Below, piece by piece: positions 44,633-54,060 of a stretch of 64,000 nucleotides of DNA. The notes under the pieces were generated by a model, which was not told where the DNA came from, ran no database searches, and saw only the letters and a program-made list of their open reading frames with translations. The stretch comes from Metallyticus violacea (taxonomy: Eukaryota > Arthropoda > Insecta > Mantodea > Metallyticidae). Positions within the stretch are counted from its first letter, which is position 1. Each line of letters begins with the position of its first letter. The position numbers and the translations under genes are program-made. The stretch lies in NCBI GenBank assembly GCA_030762175.1, contig CM060838.1, forward strand, positions 22,810,001 through 22,874,000. The letters are read 5' to 3'.

Positions 44633-46666
44633 TTTGTGTTAACATTTCATTTTCCTCTCCACTAAATACAGTAAGAAGCCCGTCATATCAATGCGTCATA
44701 GAAGTAGGGCGCGTTGGACGTGCTAGAGAAGATGGTGTTTGCTAATGCTGAAAAATCTGACATGATCCCAGCGTATGGAGAATATAGGAAGAATGCCATT
44801 GGTTTTGTACTATATACATTGAGAGATATACTGACGGGCATTCAGAAAAAACTGACTGCATCATACTGTTGATATTTTCCATAAAGTGCAGATAAAATGT
44901 AAATAGGTTGGGGTTTCTGTAAAAAACTTTATATATGAGTTTATCTCGTACACCACATGAACTGGAATAGTGAAAAAAGGGACATTCTAAATCTCATTTA
45001 GTTTTATTTTTTTGGTGTCAATGAACATTATTCAATTTGGAAAAAAAAATGTAACTTTCTGCTAGAAATACACTTTATAATAAATGTTGGAGACTTTGTA
45101 CTAGCTAAATTGACGACCCCTTATTTGAAATTCATTTCTGTGAAAACAGCTCACCAGTAGCGCCTGTTATTTCAAAAAATACTGGCGATAGTAGTTTTAA
45201 GTGATTCACTCTGTATACAGGCTTTCCTTAAAAATTGCAGCCTGAATTATTGCGCACCTATTTAAAGTAATTTAAATAAAATATTTTAACTTAGACGTTG
45301 TAAGGAAAGTTTAAAATCAATGTTGATAATATTTTAGATTTCACCCTCTTACCTATAGTTATCCTTTTTAGAAATTTCAAAAGCACACTTACTTTACAAT
45401 AAGTAAAATTTTAAGAGCATTCAATTGTTTTTTTGTTTTCTATCATTGATTAGCTACCGAGATGTTTGTTTTTATTATCATTCGTATTTTATAGGAAAAG
45501 ATGTCAGTTAATTGAAGGATGAAATTATTTATTTAGGGTAATATTATAGTTTTACTAAACTGAATATCCCGACAAAGGAGGTAAATGGCTATAATGTAGA
45601 GGGGGAGTTGGAGAGGGGGTGTGAGTAAATAGAAGGGGGCTCAAAAGTAAGGGTTCCATTCATGTTTATGTATTTGTTTATAAAATTATTAATGGAAAAC
45701 GTAAATATATGGAAATATTTGCAGAGTTGTATGTATGTAGATATATGCGTATGGATGTATGGCCATTTTGTTTGTATAAGGACAATATTAGCATGTGCGG
45801 CGGTTTTTTTTATTTGGTTTATTTACGGACGCTCTTTAGCAACTCAGGTCATCAGGGTACCATTCAAACGGCCGGTAAATTTTGCTCAGAGGCCTCTTCT
45901 TTCAGGCTTGAGGTTCTTTTTCGTGCCATAAATCTACAATAATGGACCTACGGCTTTACTTATCTTCCGAAGGAATCCATACTTGAAATTTTTACGCCCG
46001 AAAAAAATTTACCCTGATCGGGATTGAACCCGTGATCTTGGGTTTCCGAAGTAAGGTTACCACTAGACCACAGGACCGATAGCGGTGGTTCAGATCATGC
46101 CAAAACCTTGGTTCTTGGTAGAGCTTTTTCTTAATTCTCATCACCGGGAAGGTACCATAAAGTTAGTCTTGAAACGCCACCTTCCTTAAAAATAAAATAG
46201 CAGTTGAAACGGCATTTCAAAAACTGAAAAAGAATATCTTTATTGAAGTACATAGGAACTGGCTGTTTCCTATTGCTTTAGGAAGGTTAAACGATTGCAG
46301 ATAGCAAGAGAGATAGGAACCAGATGGTTCTAAAATTGCACTTGGAAAGATAAACAACAAAATCCCAAACTGGAGATTTTTTGGGAAAGAAAATAACAGC
46401 AAAATTGGCACTTACCCCAGAAGGAGTGCGGGTGCCTCCTGTAGGGCTGGGACTCTTCTTCAGGTAGTGTGTTCCAGTAGACCCGGCCGGGCTCTTCACC
46501 GCCGTGGGACGTCGATGCTGTTGGAAGGCGAGAGGCTTGTCGGGTCCGCCTTTCTTGCCGCCCAGCCCCAACCTGGAGCGTCGGTAGCAGAAACAAGTGA
46601 CGGCGGCCACTGTCACTAAGAACAATGTAGCTCCTAGACATATTCCCACCAGTGCCGGTGTCGTCA
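22154..46666 (-). CDS. Syt4: Synaptotagmin 4 gene, seven coding exons, first exon missing
   Basis: Whole-gene entry. The exons are 46666-46416, 43097-42844, 41960-41744, 34782-34627, 32576-32453, 23492-23299 and 22273-22154. All introns are GT-AG and all phases fit; 1316 coding bases plus one base from an upstream exon give 438 residues and a TAA stop. Order: transmembrane helix (visible residues about 5-28), Pro/Ser/Thr-rich linker (to about 160), C2A (about 160-290), C2B (about 297-425), AEWHKL near the end. The family is a vesicle membrane protein that regulates neuronal and postsynaptic exocytosis. Syt4 assignment rests on the Ser in C2A loop 3 ([10 protein letters not shown] instead of an Asp before FD), on [11 protein letters not shown] in C2B, and on the C-terminal [20 protein letters not shown]. 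Length is close to known Syt4 proteins. The only weak point is the unseen N-terminus; Syt11 is the only close alternative, and it is a vertebrate duplicate. Confidence 0.95.
22274..23298 (-). other. Syt4 intron, 1.0 kb
   Basis: GT-AG intron between the last two coding exons. It holds a (TCA)n microsatellite at 22333-22373 and otherwise AT-rich DNA. Confidence 0.85.
22333..22373. repeat. (ATC)n microsatellite
   Basis: About a dozen TCA repeats. Confidence 0.95.
23299..23492 (-). CDS. Syt4: Syt4 C2B exon 2
   Basis: Acceptor ttttgttgtag|AC, donor AAC GAA|gtgagt. It reads (D)[20 protein letters not shown], then [19 protein letters not shown], and ends [12 protein letters not shown]. The KKK polybasic strand and the LDWD pair in loop 3 are intact; the fifth ligand position is Glu (KNE) rather than Asp. 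The previous exon is almost 9 kb away. Confidence 0.95.
24416..24844 (-). other. Unrecognised 142-codon open frame in Syt4 intron
   Basis: Begins [16 protein letters not shown] and ends near [11 protein letters not shown]. Composition is less AT-rich than its surroundings, but no family, signal or domain is recognised. It lies on the sense strand of the host intron. Could be a chance frame across an old repeat. Confidence 0.15.
24695..24722. repeat. Perfect 10-bp hairpin
   Basis: GCATGTAGGC, 8-base loop TCCAACGT, GCCTACATGC. GC content of the stem is unusual for this window. Confidence 0.8.
27155..27328 (+). mobile_element. SINE family A, 5' truncated
   Basis: Starts within the body (TTTTTTTCCAGGTTTTCC), has GAAACTTAGGCCTGGAA and GGTACCTCAGTAGTAAAAAC, ends CGGACGTTAAACCTAATC. 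The tRNA head is missing. Confidence 0.85.
29189..29212. repeat. (TA)n microsatellite
   Basis: About 11 TA units. Confidence 0.95.
29938..29974. repeat. (ATT)n microsatellite
   Basis: About 12 ATT units; it directly abuts the tail end of the SINE B copy at 29975. Confidence 0.95.
29975..30246 (-). mobile_element. SINE family B, diverged
   Basis: Minus strand keeps the tRNA head (TGGTGATATAGTGGTAACTA, GGTTCAATCCCAGC) and weak body landmarks (CTTCGAAATGAAAA, AGAAAAATTATTGG). Much older than the other copies. Confidence 0.7.
30386..30472 (-). mobile_element. SINE family A with internal deletion
   Basis: Minus strand joins the B-box region (GCCTGGGGTTCGATCACAGC) directly to the 3' end (AAAAACGGGCGTTAAACACT). 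Most of the body is missing. Confidence 0.7.
31270..31485 (-). other. Unrecognised purine-rich open frame
   Basis: Minus strand reads [20 protein letters not shown], then [20 protein letters not shown] and [20 protein letters not shown] before a stop. Acidic then basic, with spaced tryptophans; no family recognised. There is no clear start codon, so it may be a fragment of a mobile element. Confidence 0.2.
32453..32576 (-). CDS. Syt4: Syt4 C2B exon 1
   Basis: Acceptor attgttacag|ATT, donor GCA G|gtagct. It encodes 41 codons plus one base (the G of Asp in the next exon): [20 protein letters not shown] then [15 protein letters not shown]. The MD of loop 1 and the split Asp of the following DPYVK are the first two C2B calcium ligands. 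A (TG)n(AG)n tract lies about 50-120 bases upstream of the acceptor. Confidence 0.95.
32629..32697. repeat. (CT)n(CA)n compound microsatellite
   Basis: About 20 CT units then 14 CA units on the plus strand. In Syt4 sense this is (TG)n(AG)n, ending about 50 bases before the acceptor of the first C2B exon. Confidence 0.95.
33234..33509 (+). mobile_element. SINE family A, full length
   Basis: GCCACGGGTTGCCGAGGTC head, B box GGTTCGATTCCC, CCTAAACTTAGGCCTGGAAC, TGCCTCAGCAATACAAAAGG, GCGTTAAACACTATT and A-run. AAATGTGA occurs at both 33212-33219 and 33510-33517, a possible target-site duplication with about 14 extra bases at the 5' side. Confidence 0.88.
34627..34782 (-). CDS. Syt4: Syt4 C2A exon, second half
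   Basis: Exactly 52 codons, phase 0 at both ends; acceptor tgttttcag|AGC, donor AAG|gtacta. It begins [20 protein letters not shown]. In calcium-binding C2A domains the loop 3 motif is D-x-D; here the first aspartate is Ser (LSFD), while the later two (FD, RDD) remain. This matches the conserved Asp-to-Ser change of Syt4/Syt11. Confidence 0.95.
35075..35325 (-). mobile_element. SINE family B with internal duplication
   Basis: Minus strand has GATCGCGGGCTCAATTCCGG, TTTTTTCGGGCGTAGGGAAG, a second CGGGCGAAGGAAAGTAAAGT, ACGGCACAATAAAGAACC and GACGCTGATGACCTAAGATG. The segment around the GGGAAGTAAAG landmark is repeated, giving two copies about 30 bases apart. Confidence 0.85.
37700..38000 (-). 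pseudogene. LINE RNase H domain relic
   Basis: Minus strand: [12 protein letters not shown], then [20 protein letters not shown], matching the WVP(A/G)H.GI.GNE.AD.LA segment of RNase H domains in jockey/I-type LINEs. The Trp before TPAH has become a stop. Short and decayed. Confidence 0.6.
39224..39275. repeat. (TTA)n microsatellite
   Basis: About 17 TTA units. The Leu- and Tyr-runs in frames here come from this repeat. Confidence 0.97.
40660..40731 (+). repeat. GC-richer inverted repeat, copy 1
   Basis: CCATACAGGCAGAGGACTC, then GGGGCTGGAGTCTGCATCC, TTTCACGAACGGCAACGG and AAGCCGAGCCC. The reverse complement recurs at 41368-41439. Confidence 0.75.
41041..41182 (+). repeat. Two 71-bp tandem units containing TTAGG repeats
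   Basis: Units 41041-41111 and 41112-41182 share GGT(A/T)GCAAAT, a GGTTAG-rich core and ATATGCAAAACTTA at the same offsets. The second unit holds three TTAGG repeats. A third partial unit (CATAGGTTGCAATTTTAC) lies at about 40942. Confidence 0.75.
41368..41439 (-). repeat. GC-richer inverted repeat, copy 2
   Basis: Minus strand: CCTTACAGCCAGAGGGTTCA, GGGCTGCAGCCATGCCTCC, TTTCGCGAACGGCAACGG, GAGCCGAGCCC. Aligns along its length with 40660-40731. Confidence 0.75.
41744..41960 (-). CDS. Syt4: Syt4 C2A exon, first half
   Basis: The acceptor is cccttttag|G, completing the split Arg codon, and the donor is CCG|gtaggt. It encodes 72 full codons starting [13 protein letters not shown]2A loop 1 is visible as KDLPAKD...[12 protein letters not shown], giving the first two calcium-site aspartates. 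The [21 protein letters not shown] segment is typical of C2A. The reading stays in frame with both neighbours. Confidence 0.95.
41961..42843 (-). other. Syt4 intron, 0.9 kb
   Basis: GT-AG intron at the split Arg codon. AT-rich; nothing else recognised. Confidence 0.85.
42844..43097 (-). CDS. Syt4: Syt4 linker exon
   Basis: The acceptor is attttgcag|CCT and the donor is CTA AG|gtaacg; the split codon becomes AGG (Arg) with the next exon. It encodes the low-complexity linker between membrane and C2A, rich in Pro, Gly, Ser, Thr and Gln, then an acidic stretch, ending in [11 protein letters not shown]. That last segment is the first beta strand of C2A in Syt4 proteins. Confidence 0.92.
43430..43730 (+). 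mobile_element. Probable third tRNA-headed SINE-like repeat
   Basis: A tRNA-like head (TGGTCTAGAGCTGCTGACTG, then ACACGGGTTCGATTCCCGGT with a perfect T arm) is followed by a body unlike families A and B (AGCCTCGTGAAGACAATTGG, GGTAGGCGACAGATGGGGTA, AAAACCTCACCCC). Only one copy in the window, so family status is inferred. Confidence 0.45.
43870..44225 (+). mobile_element. Mariner-type transposase, internally deleted
   Basis: Starts [43 protein letters not shown] and [18 protein letters not shown], the helix-turn-helix region of Tc1/mariner transposases common in insects. It then jumps straight to the C-terminus: [32 protein letters not shown] and FEQ/FEH-like end at the stop near 44225. The whole DDE catalytic domain is missing, so it is non-autonomous. 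Terminal inverted repeats were not recognised. Confidence 0.8.
44349..44369. repeat. (GT)n followed by G-run
   Basis: GT units then about nine G. Confidence 0.9.
44584..44629. repeat. (TA)n microsatellite
   Basis: About 22 TA units. Confidence 0.97.
45816..46079 (-). mobile_element. SINE family B, full length
   Basis: Minus strand: TCGGTCCTGTGGTCTAGTGG, GATCACGGGTTCAATCCCGA, TTTTTTTCGGGCGTAAAAAT, CGGAAGATAAGTAAAGCC, TTTATGGCACGAAAAAGAAC, CCTCTGAGCAAAATTTACCG, AGAGCGTCCGTAAATAAACC. Head and tail both present. Confidence 0.9.
46122..46197 (+). mobile_element. SINE family A fragment
   Basis: TTTTTCTTAATTCTCATCAC, CGGGAAGGTACCATAAAGTT and ACGCCACCTTCCTTAAAAAT match the middle of family A; both ends are missing. 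Confidence 0.5.
46416..46666 (-). CDS. Syt4: Syt4 exon with transmembrane segment
   Basis: The acceptor is a T-run ending in acag at 46667-46670; the donor is GGG|gtaagt at 46415. The first two bases (TG) complete a codon started in an upstream exon, so this is not the first exon. It reads [20 protein letters not shown], a hydrophobic helix, followed by CFCYRR, a cysteine cluster beside basic residues of the kind that is palmitoylated in synaptotagmins. The rest is a basic, Ser/Pro/Thr-rich stretch ([31 protein letters not shown]). There is no Met upstream of the helix in this exon. Confidence 0.9.
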
Positions 46667-48227
46667 CTGTAAAAAAAAAATATACGTTTACTTTTATTGC
46701 ACTTTATAACACAAATTTCAGCTGTTACAATGCATTTTGTGAGCTTTAATGTAGGGTGAGCATATATGTTGGGTTAATCAACTAAAATTATCACCAAAAA
46801 TAAGATACACTGCTGCTTTCACTGAATTGTAGTCCAGAGAAGGCCTCGTCAGTGTAACCCATACAATGATTCCATTAATAAGTATTATAAAGTGTATTTC
46901 TAGCACGAAGTAACATTTTTTTTTCAAATAGAATAATATCTATTGACTCCAAGGAAATAAAACCAGGTGAGATTAGACTGACAATGGTTTTTCCCAGGAA
47001 TCTAAATCAATTAATTTACGAGATACCGTCATATGTAGTGCTCCGAATTTCAGAATCTTTAAACAAAATTCCCATGAGGGTCTAACCCACATATTGTGCC
47101 GATGATGCATTAACCAATCAACCAAAATAAATTTCCGTCCTTTCTGTTTCTAGTATCTTCTCGAATCGTGACATACGAATGACCTCATGGCGGCAACGTT
47201 CGTTTATTGACAAAGGTACTGGCCGAATGGAAACAGACACGTAGTATTCTTTCGAAATAGACGCTGTCAGGACTCCAGAGGAGGGGCTAGTCTTTTCATG
47301 TAATAAATAGAATTTTGAAGGAGTGTTTCTTGCGCATCCAGTGACCCAGGTATTTAAATTGTAAAAACAGTTGGTTTGCAATATTATATGTTTTAGTATT
47401 TTGTAAAGTAAGGATGCAATTAACCAATTTTATTAATGTTTTCTTAGTTGAGTTATAGGGTTTTAAGCTACGTTTCAAAGTGTTATTGTCGTAGCAGTTA
47501 ATTGTGTAGTCATATTTTTCACATTTATTAATTTTTTATTTCTTGAAATATGACAGGAAGTTTTTTTCTATCCCATTAATAATTATTGTGACCGATATTT
47601 AATACCATCTGGTAGTCAGTTTGGCCTCATTTTGTTATAAGGGCTTGTTAAACGTCTATTAGTGTCATTTTTCATTTGTTATTACTAATTTTGCTCTTGT
47701 ATATTTAGTTCACATCATAGCAACTTTAAGTATACTGCATTTTTGTATTGGGTATTTCGATTACTTGTGCTTATTTAATTTCATTTACATTTGTGTCTTT
47801 TCAGGGTACCCCTAGTGCCTATTATATTTACAGTATGCTTTTCTATCTTGATGTCAATGAGAAAATTTTGGAAATATAACATATGCTAATTTAAGTAATT
47901 TATTTAGTAAGTGGTAACACAGAAATTTCTTCCAAATAAGTGTTACGAATGGAAGGAGTTAACACTATATTGATTTAAAATATTATAACTTGCAAATACA
48001 TTCATTATGATGAGATTGTAAGTTATACAGTTTAACTTCCTACATAGCCCGCATCACAAAAGGAATTTCTTCTCGTTTTGCAAACTGTATTACACAATCG
48101 GCAAAATACATTTCTTCAGCAAATAATTAATTATTTTACAGAAATTGCGGAAAATTTGAACAATATTGCAAACAGGCTCCTTGAATGCACAGTCTGCACC
48201 GTACTACACACTTCCAACTTAAGTTTG

Positions 48228-48492
48228 TTTATTTATTTGTTTATTTAGGGATGATCTTTAGCATCTCAGTTCATCAACATCCCATTCAATTCAGAGCATA
48301 AAACGGTCGATAAATTTTGCTCAGAGGCCTCTTCTTTCAGGATTGAGGTTATTTTATGTCCAAAATCTACGACATGGGACCTACGGCTTCACTTCTTTTC
48401 AGAAGGTAGCCATACATAGGATTTGTACCCCCGAAAAAATATATCGATCCTGGTATAATTGGACCCGTCATCTTGGGGTCTACGAGGCAAGT
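48228..48492 (-). mobile_element. SINE family B, diverged
   Basis: Minus strand keeps GATATATTTTTTCGGGGGTA, CTGAAAAGAAGTGAAGCCG, CCTCTGAGCAAAATTTATCG and the AAATAAACAAATAAATAAAC tail; the B box has decayed (GGGTCCAATTATACC). Confidence 0.85.
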
Positions 48493-50512
48493 TCCCTGTT
48501 TAAGGTCCGCACACTTTCGTCACCCAAAATGAAATTGGTTTCAGGGATTGTTTATGTCCAAACGAGCACTCTCAAAGACTGATGTCCTGACTACAAAGAG
48601 TATTGTCCACAGCGCAATTCGTATAATAGGATTATAGTCTCAGATTACGGAAATAAAGCTCTCCTGGAGCGGAATAGATAGCCCGGATCACTGCCAGGGA
48701 TTCCGTTACCAACGCTGAACCTGAGAATAATAGGAAATGGGAAAAGGCTTAATATCCGAACAATAAATAGTTCACACACTCCCCTCCAGTAACAAATGAA
48801 AGGCTGCTTATAAATAAAAGCTGCGTTACTAGCAAGTTGGCATAGGAAAAACAATCGGAAGAAGGTAGCGGGTAGAAATTTTCTGATTTTCGTTAATCAA
48901 TTTACAATTATAAATCTCACTAAATGATAAAGCAATTAAAAGTAAGGCTTATTTACCAATTTAAAAAATCGCCTGAGATACAGAAAGTTACTAAGTTAGT
49001 AATATTCCCCATAGTAACGAGCAGGGCGACTCCTTGGTTTTTTTTTTTTTTTTCCCTGGTCTCTTAGAGTGTGTCTTTCCTTTTTACAAAATTTTCGTCC
49101 TCTCATTTCACTCATTTAATTCTATTGTTTCAACTGCAGGGTCGAAAATGCCAGATGAGGTGGCTATGCGTGTACGGCGTGACGGTGCCTTGCCCTTTGA
49201 AAAGATTTCTGTCCCGGCGTTTGGTACGGAAACAGCCCTGCTGATATGCTGGAACTTTTTGGAGGAGTGACTCCATCTGCCTCGAGGATTTTGTATCTAG
49301 AAACATTGTAGCGACCTCGTCTATGTACGCGCCTCACCGCTTACTGGATTCTTTCGCCCAATGTCTCTTTCAACTCATCCCTTCTTCCTGGAGGTTTCTC
49401 CGCCAAACGTACGAACAAACACAAACGGCCAGCCTTTGAGTAACTATTGGAATGTGCTGATACGTCCCAACTAAAGTTTTGTTTTAATTCTCCTTTAAAT
49501 GTATTTATACAAGTTATGTTTATTTTAACTTTAAAGTATTCATAGATATCTTTTTTGTGCCAGATTTTGTAAACATCTGACACATGTTACAACCGAGTGC
49601 ATTTTTTTAACAGGCCATTGATCATCCATTTGCACTTTGTATGACAGATCAATGCGGTGTAATTATGGCTTCCTCATAGAAATTTTGAAGCACAAGGGGT
49701 AGAAAAGGGATATCTAATAAAATGACAACTTTGCTGTCAGCTGGCGCTAAGAAGCATGACAGGGTGCAATCTATGGAAATTACGTAAACGCGAGTTTCAT
49801 GGCAGAATCATGTCAGAGAGAGCAGAGCAGTAGTACTGTCGTGTGCATATTAAAACGGAACACCATTACAGTAATGCAACCTATGTGAAACTCACAACGT
49901 TACATTTGGTGCAAGCATGAATACTTGTAATTCCAAAATGCATCTGCTTGGATATGTGAATTTCAAAACAACAGATACTGGGACTCTGAAAAACGAAATC
50001 TGAAATGTGGACAATAAATGGCCTAGTTTTCCCCTAGAGGAGCATGCATGATGCATTTAACGATTTATGATTACTTTGTACAATGTAGGAGAGTAGAATA
50101 TAGTAATAATGTGCTGTCTCCTGGATTCCTAGATCAACTAGGGAACCATATCTTAGTTTTTACAAAAATTTAGAAAATATCGCCCATGTTTCTCGAATGA
50201 ACTACAGCAACTGTGTTAACTTTTGAAGCAACTGTCTAAAATGTTTTAAACAAGAAGGCGGAGAGTTTTAAGATTTACTTTCTTGTTTTGGGGGAATAAG
50301 TTACATATAAAGGGCGTATACTTAATAACATTGTATGTTAACATCCACAGTCATAAATACAACTTTGCGGTTCACACATATTTGGTTCACTTGGTACACT
50401 TCACTTACAGTGGTAGTTTTGAAAGTATTTATATGTGCTTAAAAGGATTGGTGTATGAAAAAATACTTTTAATGTCAATATTAAAAATTAAACTTACATA
50501 TTTCTTTATGAA

Positions 50513-50945
50513 TTAGTAATTTTGATCGGAATTTAGCAAGGATCTGGTGCATTCAGGTAAATCTGAGTTTAAATCTTTTTGCATGCCTCTTAGCTTGTTT
50601 TTGTTCACTACTAAAACTTTCTTCGTAGGATTTGCAGAGGTCACATATTTCATTGACAATGTTATTAACTTCACCAACCTTATAATCGTTATCGTCATCG
50701 TATTGCTTGCGGTTAGGCCATAAAACTGTTCCAGTATTTCGAGCAGCATTTTTCCCTTCAAAAACCAACATCTCTGTCCTCTGCATGAGGTGCGGGAAGC
50801 AAAAATCAAGAGATACCTGGTGAAGCGACGTACTATAGAGACTTAGTGTACCCGTGGTCGCTAAAAGAGGATATAGTTCCCTCTCTGGTCCTCTAGCGGC
50901 CGGCCAAGGTAAAAGGATATCCCTCATAAACACTTCAAAGTCAAC
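50513..50945 (-). other. Unrecognised 126-codon open frame
   Basis: The frame at 50933-50553 starts MFMRDILLPWPAARGPEREL and later has NRKQYDDDNDYKVGEVNNIV then CDLCKSYEESFSSEQKQAKR. A second frame overlaps it. Mixed hydrophilic composition is more protein-like than most frames here, but no family is recognised. No splice or start evidence. Confidence 0.2.
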
Positions 50946-52868
50946 GTCTGACAGGCTTTATAACGTTGGCATATACAAGGAAAAGAACAGAGCTCTAACA
51001 TATAAAATAATTTATTTACACAACGTCCATGAAATAGCAAATACTGACCAGGCAGGGTTGTCCGAAATTAACAAAAAATTAAAATATTCTATAGGCCCGA
51101 AATATTGAGTTTGGATTTGTACAGCATTAAAAAAATTAACGAGCAGCTATAAAAATAGCATTCATAAGTACAAAGAGTTTGAGGAAAGGTAAAAAATTAA
51201 TAAATAAATAAATAAAAATAAATAAAACATATACTATAATTATGAAAGTATAATTCAGCTTAAATATAAAACAAGTTATCCAATAGCTACATAAGCACCA
51301 AAAAGTGAATAAAATAAATATACATTTTCTGAAAAACTTAGACTAAACAAGTAAGAAAAATTTATTTTGTTATTGCAAAGTTTTAAATGTAATAAGAGTT
51401 ATTATAAATGAAAATGGTCTTTAAATTAAAGAGTTTTAATTACAAACACATCCATAAACATCATGTTCGTGGCTCTAAATCCATAAATAGTAAAAACACT
51501 GGTAAATATAAATGCAGCAATAAGTATAAAATGGCTTTCGTCATGGTCAGGGTCTGTCTTTACATAAAATTCAATGATTGTAACAAAGTGTTGACACACT
51601 GAACTGAAATTTCCGACGAAATATCATAGAAAAATGCTCTCGAGAGCAAAACAGAGCCTATATAAAGATACAAATAAAAATTTAAATTGGTACACAATAG
51701 CGATATAACTTGGGGTAATAATAAAATCTCTATCGTCGTTACTTTCTATGTTACAAAGTCATTGAAATGACTAAAATACTTTAAAAGCATTTAAATAACT
51801 CATTTAGCATATAATTGTATGTAAATGAGCTTATAATATTTGTTTCGAAAACGATAATTTATAAATAGTACTGCATTAGCTAAATATATTACCCAAAAAA
51901 CAAATTCAAAACATTAATTTGGAAAAAGAAAGTAATGGGATGAAAGGAAACTTTCATTTTAAAATTAAATTTACATATAAGAACTACATAGTCTTATATA
52001 CTAAAAATATGTTAACGATAAAACTTTAAATGTGTAGCAACTGGTTCATGCGCCAATAATTAAGTACGGACAGAAATAATTATGAAATTCTGTAAACCTA
52101 TGGCTCGGAAATAAAACAGCAGAAATGTAGTTGTTTAAACATTTCTTAGTTACATTTTATTGAACAATGGGGCTATGAAGATTCAAGACTACAGGTCCAA
52201 TTTGTATGATCATTTTAAAGTTCTTGTAGTGTAGGTAATGTTACTTGACAGGGCTATGCAGCGCTGCATGTGTCATCAAATTTACGTGCTCAATTTCCAG
52301 CTTTATTGATCTGGAAATCATGTTAAGTGTTAATATCCTCCGTTAGTTACCCGTCTTGTAACTCCATTAGTAGGAGTAACAGAATTGACGCTTCGTGTTA
52401 TCAATTGATCAGCAGCATCGTTGTGCCATTGTTGGTAGTCAGAAAATGACTTCTGCAAGCAATCATGGAAGTTATGTACATAAAAGTAAACTTAAATAGC
52501 GTGCATAAGTTTAGAACACTATTAAATAACTGTAAAATGGAAGAATGTACAAATGTAGGTGCGGAGATAATCTATTTTCATTTTAAGCTATTGATGAAGA
52601 AACAAGAGGTCATGTGTGTAGCATTAAGCAAGATGTAGCATACAGCAAGATAAATTCTCAAAAGTTGTCATTTTATATGATTCAAAAGTTGAGTATATCG
52701 CAAAACTCTTCCCTATTTAATATACATTTTTCATTGTCAGAATATCATTAAATTACTGGAACGAAAATAGAAAATACTAGTACTACAGTGGATCCCAGGA
52801 ACGATATTAAACTTGATAAAATTTATAAAATATTTATGTATTAATAAAAAGTAACTAGTATGCAAAGT

Positions 52869-52893
52869 TCATCATCATCATTATTATTATTAT

Positions 52894-52962
<69 letters not shown>

Positions 52963-52963
52963 G
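52869..52963. repeat. (TCA)n(TTA)n then (TAA)n microsatellite
   Basis: ATT units that switch at TATATAA to about 23 AAT units; another self-complementary trinucleotide tract. Confidence 0.97.
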
Positions 52964-53600
52964 GTACTTAAACTTAAAGGAAGCTAAATTGCAGAATAAG
53001 TTAGATATTAGGGTATAAAATTTACAATATATAATTGAATTTGTTTTATATATAATTATAAAGAATTGGATTAAAGTTACATTTGCGATATAGAAGAAAG
53101 AATTTTAAGGTATATTATAATTGTACAGGATACCAGCACACATTTTCGCCGGAAACCGGTGGAATAGTTTTGTTTTAATTTAGTAAGTAAACATTATTGT
53201 TGTTTCGTAATTTGTATCTTTGTTTTAACAGCTGGTTACCAGTTGTAGATCAGTGCTGGCTTTCAGTATGTATGAGGATTTATAATTTAGTTTAGTTTTA
53301 TGTACATTTTTATTGTTTATGTTATTCATATGTTAATAAATATCCTTATAGTACTTTTTAACTATATTAACATTATATATGTTAATAGATATTCTTATAG
53401 TACTCTTCTTTTGTTCTCCCTCTATTTTATTATACTTATTATTTTAATAGCTTTTAATTGTAGTTAGTTTTTAGATTGAAATAAATCTGAGCAATAATAA
53501 TATAATAAATATAAACATGTAAGTTTTCAAAAAAAAGATAAAAGTTCTGGAATAAACGTTCCAGTATAGGAAACAAGGTACCGGCATGTAGTATTACAGA

Positions 53601-53650
53601 TTTTTTATTATTTTATTATTATTTATTTATTTATTTATTATTATATTATA
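53601..53650. repeat. (ATTT)n/(ATT)n-rich tract
   Basis: Low-complexity T-rich DNA next to the LINE relic at 53651. Confidence 0.85.
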
Positions 53651-54060
53651 GTGGAACTCAGGAAACTGTCCGATCTATCAGAACGAACAACAGACAGATG
53701 CGCTTGCTAAGAAGGGAGTCCAACTACCTCTGTCGTACCATTCAGTAAAGCGGCGTGTCTATCAAACAAGAATTCGTGCACATTTTTTTAAATGAAAGAG
53801 TATCCCAAATACATTGGATAGTTTGATCCGGGACACATCTGAGCCGAGGAGAAACACGATAGCTATCTTCCGTCTCTATATGGGACATGATGCACTGAAA
53901 AAGCACCTCACCGCATAGGGATTGCGCCAGCTCCAATCTGCACGTTATGCAATTTTAATGAAGAAATGAACTGCCAGCACTTGAACATCTCAACACTTCA
54001 CTGCTCCTCAGAAGTGAACAGATACTCGGAGGATAGATTGAGGATGTTCCTTCAATTACT
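53651..54060 (+). pseudogene. LINE RNase H and C-terminal relic
   Basis: Across frames: QNEQQTDALAKKGVQLPLSY, RAHFF, RRNTIAIFRLYMGHDALKKH, then IAPAPICTLCNFNEEMNCQH. These match the end of RNase H (GNE.AD.LAKKG), the FRL.TGHD..KHL block, and the following CxxC...H zinc-knuckle of jockey/I-type LINEs. Frameshifts and in-frame stops are present; 5' truncated. Confidence 0.8.

Larger units (their letters stand above)
43098..46415 (-). other. Syt4 intron, 3.3 kb
   Basis: Holds a tRNA-headed SINE-like repeat (43430-43730), a deleted mariner-type element (43870-44225), a (TA)n tract, a G-rich patch (45600-45639), and SINEs at 45816-46079 and 46122-46197. The stretch 44640-45590 shows nothing recognised. 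Confidence 0.85.

Noticed and set aside
46287..46667. Start codon of Syt4 at 46667
   Set aside because: The apparent start is a GTG spanning the splice acceptor; the exon begins in mid-codon.
49141..49440. GC-richer patch as an exon or CpG promoter
   Set aside because: Only a short frame on the plus strand, with no motif, acceptor or donor that makes sense.
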